Shown here piece by piece: positions 58,370 to 64,000 of a DNA stretch of 64,000 nt; position 1 is the stretch's first letter, and each line of letters opens with the position of its first letter. The notes under the pieces were generated by a model, which did no database searches, was not told where the DNA came from, and saw nothing but the letters and a program-made list of their open reading frames with translations. A program made the translations under genes and the position numbers. The DNA lies in contig NZ_VZZJ01000003.1 in the NCBI RefSeq assembly GCF_008806345.1, positions 310,001 to 374,000 of the forward strand, in the 5' to 3' direction. Origin of the DNA: Methylobacterium planeticum (GTDB lineage: Bacteria; Pseudomonadota; Alphaproteobacteria; Rhizobiales; Beijerinckiaceae).

Positions 58370-59193
58370 TGGCCCTCGACCCGAGTGGACGGTACTGCCG
58401 CGTCGCGCGCGCGGTCGGTCTCGGCGGAATCCCGGCGCATGGGCCCTCTCTTGGATCGCGGCCTCCTGCCTGTCGCCAGCGCCTCCCTCACGTTCGCCTT
58501 GTCCTTCATGCCGGGAAGAAGGGTGTAGCTGCGGTCGTCAAGGGGCTTGAAGACCACGCCTCGACCGCCGCGCCAGACCAGCATGTCGGCGATCTGTTTA
58601 AGGTCGACGGCTTGGACCTCAGCCAGCGTCGGCACGGTGGTCGCGTCACTGTGCGCAAGGAGCAACTCGCGCAACTCCACCGGTGTGAAGCTCTGATCCT
58701 CCGGCAGCAACTCGGCCGCGCGCTCGATGATCCTCAGCATCAATTTCTTGACCGAGCCACCTTGCACACGAGCCCCTTCGTCAATCCTCAACCCGACAGC
58801 CCCGGCCTGAGCGATCTGTTGCCGAACGATTTCGGCGATCAGGCGAAGGACTTCCGGCGAGACCGCGGAATCGAGGCCGGGATTGGAAGCGGGATCGCCG
58901 CACGGCGCATCGCGAGGTGCGTCCGGAGGCACATGCGCGCCGGCGCCGGGACCGGTGTCCCGCATCGCCACGCCGGTCTCCGCCGGCCCCGCTGCCGGCA
59001 CGGCGTTCTCGGGTAATCCCGGTTCCGTATCGGCTTCGGCCGAGAGTTCGGCGACCTCGCCATGCAGAACCGGCAGAAGCGCCTCCAGGACGATTTCAGT
59101 CATCGACCGGCGACGCCTCGCGGCGATGATGGCGAGGCGCAAGTGATCGTCGGGCGACAGTTTCAGGGTGAAGCGCCCGTCGTGACTCGGCAT
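58342..59193 (-). CDS. Ribbon-helix-helix protein with unknown C-terminal domain
   Basis: 283 aa. Residues 6-45 (GRFTLKLSPDDHLRLAIIAA, then RRRRSMTEIVLEALLPVL) fit a ribbon-helix-helix DNA-binding domain: a beta strand followed by two helices. A Pro/Ala-rich linker (about 60-105) leads to an unrecognised C-terminal domain (about 110-245), with QSFTPVELRELLLAHSDATT and a basic end. A GGAGGGGGATCG ribosome site supports the start. Upstream are an 11-bp inverted repeat and an array of ACGT cores at 8-bp spacing, the pattern RHH repressors bind cooperatively, so autoregulation is likely. It is divergent from a recombinase gene and may control it. Confidence 0.8.
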   Translation of the reverse strand: MPSHDGRFTLKLSPDDHLRLAIIAARRRRSMTEIVLEALLPVLHGEVAELSAEADTEPGLPENAVPAAGPAETGVAMRDTGPGAGAHVPPDAPRDAPCGDPASNPGLDSAVSPEVLRLIAEIVRQQIAQAGAVGLRIDEGARVQGGSVKKLMLRIIERAAELLPEDQSFTPVELRELLLAHSDATTVPTLAEVQAVDLKQIADMLVWRGGRGVVFKPLDDRSYTLLPGMKDKANVREALATGRRPRSKRGPMRRDSAETDRARDAAVPSTRVEGHQPPSTSAQ

Positions 59194-59208
59194 CGATCCC
59201 CCTCCGAG

Positions 59209-59237
59209 GCGTTCGACCGAAGCTTACGGTCGAACGC
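59209..59237. repeat. Perfect 11-bp inverted repeat upstream of the RHH gene
   Basis: GCGTTCGACCG (59209-59219), 7-base spacer, CGGTCGAACGC (59227-59237). It lies 15 bases before the RHH start codon, so it would form a hairpin near the ribosome site in the leader or serve as a dyad operator. Confidence 0.85.
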
Positions 59238-59240
59238 ACA

Positions 59241-59288
59241 TTACGTTAATACGTTCTTACGTATGCACTGCTTTACGTATGCACGTCA
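59241..59288. promoter_or_regulatory. Operator-like array of six 8-bp boxes
   Basis: Consecutive octamers TTACGTTA, ATACGTTC, TTACGTAT, GCACTGCT, TTACGTAT, GCACGTCA run from 59241 to 59288. ACGT cores fall at 59243, 59251, 59259, 59275 and 59283, with a degenerate core at 59267, an exact 8-bp period. MetJ, an RHH repressor, binds tandem 8-bp boxes with ACGT-containing cores (AGACGTCT). The array lies 48-95 bases upstream of the RHH gene. Confidence 0.75.
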
Positions 59289-59544
59289 ATGATCACGCTG
59301 CTGTGCGCGGTCGGGGACGGCCTGGAACCGCCTGCGGGCTGATCCGGAAAATGCGTACCGCGCGATGGACAGGGCGGATTGACGCATCGGACTCCGCGCA
59401 CCCGAAACGTAGTAGCGGCGGTCCGATACACAGCCACCGAGATCGCGATACTCGATGCTGCGACCACGCCTGACTTGACGCTTGTGCAACGCTTTACAAA
59501 TCGTATGGTGAGGGCGTGGACCAACGCAGGGAAAGGCCGAAATC

Positions 59545-60837
59545 GTGACCGCCGGCAGCTTCGTGACCCCCACTCGCACCGAAGCCACGAACGACGTCTA
59601 TCTGAGGGAGGGCTGTCGGCATCTCCGCCGGGCGACCAAGCACTACCCGATGCTGGCCTGCCAACTCACAGCCCTGGTCACCCATTTCGAGACGGATCCC
59701 GTCAAGCTCCGCGCCAGAACCGTTCGGCGTTATCGGTGCGAGGTCGAGACACTGATCGACTGGCTCGCCGCCCGTCCATCGGGGCCCGCCATAAGCACGG
59801 CGGACGCCAAGGCCAGGATCGACGCCGCCCTGGAACGGCGGCGAAGCAAGGCGATCCCGAACCGAACTAGCCGCTGCAAGGTGCGTGACCCGGGATCTGA
59901 GGAATACGACGCGGTTCTCGCCGATCTCATGGCACGCGCCCGCCTTGCCGAGGCCGACACGATTGACCGATTGCTTCCGGTGTTCGTGCTCGCGGCGCCG
60001 CAGGTCGGGTTGCGGCCGATCGAATGGGCCGCAGCGTGGATCGACGGCGAGGCTCTCGTCGTGCCCTGCGCGAAGCGCACCAACGGTCGGGGCTGCGCCG
60101 ATCATCGGAGGATTGGCTTGGGCGGGCTCGACGCGAGCGTCCAGTCCGCGATTTCGCTGATCCTCGGACTGCTTCCGGGCCTCCTTGAGGTTGCCCCGTG
60201 GGAGCGGCTGCGCAAGACCTTGGCGGAGCGCCTCGCCCGCAGCTGCGCCCGGGCTCGACAGCGGCGGCTCTCGCTCTACAGCTTCCGCCACCTGGCGCTG
60301 GCCAGCTGGAAGGCTGCGGGGCTCGATCCCGCCGGGATCGCGGCCCTGGCAGGCCACAAGACGGTCGCGATGCAAAGATCCTATGCCGGCGCCCGCCACG
60401 GCTGGTGCCATCAGACGGGCCTGGCGATCCCGGACCCTGAGCTTGCCGCTGCGATCAGTGGCGGAATCGCCGGCGCGACGGAGCAGAGCGCGACGCGCAA
60501 GGCGACGCCCGAAGTGCAGGCGCAAGATCCGGTCGTCATCGACGAAGCCGGGCCCGGCACAATCGAGCCGCCGGTGGCGAGCGACGACTGGGTCGATCGC
60601 GAATTGCAAGACGCGTTGCCGAAGCCCGAGCAAACTCCGAAGCGGCGCTCCGAGCCCGCCGCGTCCCCGGGTCTCCCGGCGGCGCTCCTCTTCCCCCAGT
60701 TCGCCCAATGGTCGCCGTCCCGGGCGCCGCAGGCCCGCCGCCCGGCGGCGACCCGGCCCGATCCCCGCCCGCCCGAGCCAGAAGGGCCGCCCGAGCCCGA
60801 AGAGCCGCCCGATCCGGTCCGGCCTCCGGGGCCCTGA
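59545..60837 (+). CDS. Tyrosine recombinase/integrase-like protein, variant active site
   Basis: 430 aa, GTG start with GGGAAAGG upstream. The N-terminal part (REGCRHLRRATKHYPMLACQ) resembles a core-binding domain. The catalytic domain has Arg-I in QVGLRPIEW (near 150), a Lys in PCAKRTNGRG (near 175), Arg-II in LYSFRHLALASW (near 250), His in LAGHKTVAMQRSYAGA and the nucleophile Tyr nine residues later, in correct spacing. The HxxR His is Tyr (YSFR). A Pro/Glu-rich tail (about 365-430) is unusual. No att-like repeats or phage genes adjoin, so its substrate is unknown. It is divergent from the RHH gene. Confidence 0.8.
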   Translation: MTAGSFVTPTRTEATNDVYLREGCRHLRRATKHYPMLACQLTALVTHFETDPVKLRARTVRRYRCEVETLIDWLAARPSGPAISTADAKARIDAALERRRSKAIPNRTSRCKVRDPGSEEYDAVLADLMARARLAEADTIDRLLPVFVLAAPQVGLRPIEWAAAWIDGEALVVPCAKRTNGRGCADHRRIGLGGLDASVQSAISLILGLLPGLLEVAPWERLRKTLAERLARSCARARQRRLSLYSFRHLALASWKAAGLDPAGIAALAGHKTVAMQRSYAGARHGWCHQTGLAIPDPELAAAISGGIAGATEQSATRKATPEVQAQDPVVIDEAGPGTIEPPVASDDWVDRELQDALPKPEQTPKRRSEPAASPGLPAALLFPQFAQWSPSRAPQARRPAATRPDPRPPEPEGPPEPEEPPDPVRPPGP

Positions 60838-61479
60838 TCCCGGTTTCGCAGCGTTTCAACGACCTTGGACGAGCCGACGGGGACGCGGCGTCGCGCGTCC
60901 CGATCCGGTTTGCCCGGAACGGCGACGGGTCCGGCAAGGAGACCGGTGAAACGCGGCAGGGAGATCCGCGAGGTGAGGCGGTGCGGCCTGTCTCCCGGAG
61001 GGAAGCCGACGCGCTCGCCACCCGTCATCGCCGCGCGGCCGCGCAGCGGGCCTGACCTGCCCCGTCTCCGGATCCGCTCATCCGTTCAGTGGAGGGATCC
61101 GGTGCTCTCAGCCTCTCGACGCGAGAGGGCGCGTGACCGAACCGGGGCGAGACCGACGCCGTGCCTCGATCGGACGTGCGGCGAGGGCACACTGGGCTGA
61201 AATCGGCTCTCAGCGGACGCCTCGCGAAGTCTGGACTTGACCGAGCCGCGTTCCTCGCCAGAGTGCGGGATGAGTACTGGTGTTGATTTAAGAAACCGCT
61301 CACGAACCCACGGCATGCTGCCGCACCGAGGGCACGTCGGTTGAGCGGCGGCGACGCGTCGGCCGGCCCGAGCATCTCCGCGGATCCTTGACACGCGTCC
61401 GGGGCATGAAAATGCCACGGTGTCGGGATGATCTCGGCGCTGGGGGCTGGAAGTTCGGCACAGAGGTGGGAAGCGGAAT
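60838..61479. other. 642-base region without a supported gene
   Basis: Several short open frames cross this stretch on both strands, but none has a good ribosome site, recognisable domain or plausible composition. The sequence from about 61230 to 61340 is less GC-rich and may include the promoter of the following gene. No clear terminator follows the recombinase gene. Confidence 0.5.
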
Positions 61480-63858
61480 TTGAGCGCCAGGGTTCTCTCG
61501 TTCTTTCGGCCTGCTCCCGCCACGTCGGGCGACTGGTCGCAGCAGGAACTCGCGGAGTTCTACCGCGTCGAGGCGGCCTCGCTTCAGGCCGGCCTGCGGC
61601 TCTCGCTGGAGCGGGGCCTGAGCGACGAGGGTGATCCTTGGCTCGTGTTCTGCCGGGACGACGGCGAGGTCTTCCTCCACTTCGCGCGGGTCGACGGGTC
61701 CTACGTCATCGTCAGCGACATGGTCGGCGAACCGCTGATCGGGCCGGACTTCCGCGCTCTTCTTTCCGAGCTCGTCGCCCGCAATCCGAGCGTGCTGCCG
61801 ATCCATCGCGATGGCCCCGGCGGGACGGGTGCCCGCCATGGAGCCCAGATCCTGATGCACCCCGCTGCCCTCCTGGCGGCGATCGTGGCGACCACGTGCT
61901 TGCTCTCAACCATGAACGAGGCGGTGGCGAGCGAGCTCGACAGCGGCGCGATCCTTCCCAGGCAGCCCCTCGAGGGCGCTTCGGGACACTTCAGCTTCGA
62001 GCCGCTGTCGGCTGCCGACTCAATAGAGCCCGGCGACGGACATTCCGCGCGGACGCGGATCGGCGAGCAGCGCGAGCTCGCGGCCGCCACCGCCGTCGTG
62101 ATGGCCTGCATCGCATGCTTCCTCGATCAGAGCGCGAATCCCGACGAGATCAGGTCTGCGACCGCGCTCTCGAGCGCTGAGACGCTCGTGAAGTCCGTGC
62201 ACGTGCCGACGGAGACGGCGAGCCTGGTCTCCGCGGAGCAGAAGGCCGGCCAAGAGGCCCAGGACGCCCGCTGGGCAACCCATCAGGATGTTGCCGGCGA
62301 GCCGCCGACCGCCGGCGGCAACGCTCTGCTCACTCACGTGAGCCCGCGCGAGGCGGGCGCCATCCTGCTCTCGACCCCGGGCGCCAGCATCGTCACGCTC
62401 GGGCCTGATGGATCCGCCCTTCTTGCCAGGAGCAATGCGTTCGAGGGGGCAGCACCACTCCAATTCGTGTTTCTCACGACGCCAGGGATGGTACGCCTCG
62501 TTGCGCCGCATGCCGGCGACGCGGCGAGTGCGCCGGCGAAAGCCCCGACCACGTCCATCGGGAGCGCGGCGAGTACGGGTTCCAGCGTCGGCCTGGAGAC
62601 GAGTGCTGCTCCGAGTGCGGCCGGCGACGCGGCACATTCGGGCGACCTCGGCCACCCGGTGGGATCCGAAAAGGTCTCCGGATCGGCGCCGGTCTTGAGC
62701 AACAACAGCGCCGTTCCGGCTGGCGGAATCGCGCAAAGCTCAGGCGCAAGCCCGAACGATGGAACCACGAAGCTCGTATCGACCGCTGCCAGTGACACCG
62801 GTTCGAGCATAACGGCAACAACCAAGGTTAGCGGTCAGACGGTCGCCTCCGGCTCATCGACGTCGTCGTCCCTCACGGGCGGCGACGCGGCGGCGAGCAA
62901 GAGCCTCAGCACGATCTTGCAGGACACCGCGACCCTCTCGCCAAAGGTGGTGTCCTCGCTCCTGCACGCCCTCATCGGGGATACGGCAAAGTCCGAACTC
63001 ACCGGCGACATCGGCGGCTCCTCGACGACGGACCTCGTCGGCCTCAAGGGCGCATTTGCGAGCACCCTCGATCCCGGCACGGGATCGACCAAGCTGGCGG
63101 TGAGCCAGAGCACGATCGACGCCAGCTCCTCAAGCTCGCCGTCACCCGTCATCAAGATCGTCGCATCAGCGACCACGCAGGCGGCGACGGGTTCGTCGGG
63201 CGATGGCACCCATTCCGAACTGCCCGTCGCCCCATCCAAGCTCACGAGCGACGCGAGCCACACGGCAAGCGCAGATTCCGCCGCCACGGTCACCAAGGCG
63301 GCCGCGGCAGGCGCTCAGATCATTACGGCGGCTGGCTCCGCGGCATCGTCTCAAGCGGGAAACGCCGACCTCGCCCATATCGGCAACGTGTCCGACTCGT
63401 CGGCGGCGGCGCCGGCTCTGGCAAACACTGCCCAGCCGACGCTTGCCACGGCGTCCAGCAGCGTTACGGCGGGTGGTGGACCGGCCGCTGCCACCGGCAC
63501 CATCCCCGTGCCGGTGCAGTCGAACAACGCTGTTCTGACTTCGGCGGCGGCGGAAGCCGAGCACACGGACGCCCTGCACGCGGTATCGGCGCTCGTAAGT
63601 TCCAGCAATACCATCACCAAGGCGGTCTCGCTGAGCCTGACGACAGGACCGACGCCGCTCGACGCGGCACAGTTGCGGATCATCGATGCGTTCATGGCGG
63701 CGACGCCCAACCTCGAAATTCGCGCAACCGCGACCACGCTGGAGATCTACGATACGTCGATGATCAATGATCCGAACATTTCGGCCATGACCTGGGATCT
63801 CGGGGGCGGCTCGATCATCAAGATCGTCGGCATCGGCGATGGGCACGCCGTCGCCTGA
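61480..63858 (+). CDS. Long Ser/Ala/Thr-rich membrane-anchored protein, unknown function
   Basis: 792 aa from a TTG start with GGAAGCGGAA just upstream (no better start). Residues 1-115 form a compact domain (RDWS-like QQELAEFYRVEAASLQAGLR, then GDPWLVFCRDDGEVFLHFAR). One hydrophobic helix follows at 124-148 and a weaker one at 198-216. From about 340 to 680 the protein is low-complexity Ser/Ala/Thr/Gly. It ends in a small domain (LRIIDAFMAATPNLEIRATA onward). The layout suggests an inner-membrane protein with a long external stalk. Related N-terminal domains occur next to large adhesin or type I secretion genes in some Rhizobiales, but none is visible before the window ends. Confidence 0.75.
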   Translation: MSARVLSFFRPAPATSGDWSQQELAEFYRVEAASLQAGLRLSLERGLSDEGDPWLVFCRDDGEVFLHFARVDGSYVIVSDMVGEPLIGPDFRALLSELVARNPSVLPIHRDGPGGTGARHGAQILMHPAALLAAIVATTCLLSTMNEAVASELDSGAILPRQPLEGASGHFSFEPLSAADSIEPGDGHSARTRIGEQRELAAATAVVMACIACFLDQSANPDEIRSATALSSAETLVKSVHVPTETASLVSAEQKAGQEAQDARWATHQDVAGEPPTAGGNALLTHVSPREAGAILLSTPGASIVTLGPDGSALLARSNAFEGAAPLQFVFLTTPGMVRLVAPHAGDAASAPAKAPTTSIGSAASTGSSVGLETSAAPSAAGDAAHSGDLGHPVGSEKVSGSAPVLSNNSAVPAGGIAQSSGASPNDGTTKLVSTAASDTGSSITATTKVSGQTVASGSSTSSSLTGGDAAASKSLSTILQDTATLSPKVVSSLLHALIGDTAKSELTGDIGGSSTTDLVGLKGAFASTLDPGTGSTKLAVSQSTIDASSSSSPSPVIKIVASATTQAATGSSGDGTHSELPVAPSKLTSDASHTASADSAATVTKAAAAGAQIITAAGSAASSQAGNADLAHIGNVSDSSAAAPALANTAQPTLATASSSVTAGGGPAAATGTIPVPVQSNNAVLTSAAAEAEHTDALHAVSALVSSSNTITKAVSLSLTTGPTPLDAAQLRIIDAFMAATPNLEIRATATTLEIYDTSMINDPNISAMTWDLGGGSIIKIVGIGDGHAVA

Positions 63859-64000
63859 GGAGTTGCACGCGGGTCGGACCTGGGGCTTCGTGAGTTCTCG
63901 GCAGGCGCAGGCATCGAGGCCGGATCATTCTCGTGGTCTCGAGCGGGGAGTGGATTGAAGGTCCCGCCGGGGCGCGCAGGCCGCTGAAGTCGTGCCTCCA
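63859..64000. other. Window end, nothing recognised
   Basis: 142 bases after the long Ser-rich protein. No start of a further gene, terminator hairpin with T-run, or RNA gene could be supported. Confidence 0.4.

Noticed and set aside
59379-59870. 163-codon plus-strand frame upstream of and overlapping the recombinase
   Set aside because: The first 50 codons look passably protein-like, but two thirds overlap the recombinase in another frame and no start signal or family was found.
61086-61523. 145-codon minus-strand frame with a CPRCG motif
   Set aside because: Only one Cys pair, no ribosome site, Arg/Ser-rich composition and overlap with the start of the convincing plus-strand gene at 61480.

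Overview
The window is about 64 kb of very GC-rich chromosome from a Rhizobiales bacterium. Gene content points to Methylobacterium or a close relative. The pointers are a complete nuoABCDEFGHIJKLMN complex I operon followed by birA, RNase J, methylmalonyl-CoA epimerase and a DUF1467 gene, then proS, a lol transporter pair and dnaE; the alphaproteobacterial short ProS (441 aa); BcsS- and ExoD-type proteins; and GTTC-N7-GTTC SOS boxes. The species cannot be fixed from sequence reading alone.

Layout. 1-1391: 3' part of a cobyrinate a,c-diamide synthase gene (cobB). 1378-4591: an XRE regulator, a small monooxygenase-fold protein and a polyprenyl-phosphate sugar transferase. 4632-7241: zinc regulon, with zur divergent from a 44-codon membrane ORF, znuC and znuB, and a palindrome over the shared promoter. 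7261-12500: ExoD- and BcsS-like proteins, an FeS photolyase with an atypical SDR, then a formyltransferase-like gene and a DUF2256 zinc-ribbon gene. 12522-15169: four overlapping or nearly overlapping molybdenum-cofactor maturation genes. 15376-25197: a lone Liv-type binding protein, IF-1, parC, recO, a lipoprotein, chaC and dnaE. 25403-30575: a 34-aa membrane peptide behind an SOS box, a glycosyltransferase, lolD, lolC/E and proS. 30797-30985: a candidate small RNA with its own promoter and an intrinsic terminator. 31024-35805: FucP-like transporter, DUF1467, mce, rnj and birA. 35810-51690: the nuo operon, entirely on the minus strand. 52021-52097: tRNA-Asp. 52306-57433: a branched-chain amino-acid-type ABC transporter in which LivM and LivG are one polypeptide. 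57869-63858: accessory region with a CAP-domain lipoprotein, a ribbon-helix-helix protein with an 8-bp-periodic operator-like array, a tyrosine recombinase variant and a long Ser/Ala/Thr-rich membrane-anchored protein.

How it works together. Most of the window is housekeeping: respiration, replication and repair, translation, lipoprotein export and zinc uptake. The least explained parts are small. Two canonical alphaproteobacterial LexA boxes lie at 19490-19504 (upstream of parC) and 25540-25554 (upstream of a 34-aa single-pass membrane peptide). The second arrangement resembles the Caulobacter SOS-induced division inhibitor SidA, and is the best candidate for an undescribed system here. Others are the 58342-60837 repressor/recombinase pair with its striking operator, the orphan sRNA, and two tiny translationally coupled ORFs (upstream of znuC, and between nuoL and nuoM). 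All function calls come from reading the sequence; no database search was run.
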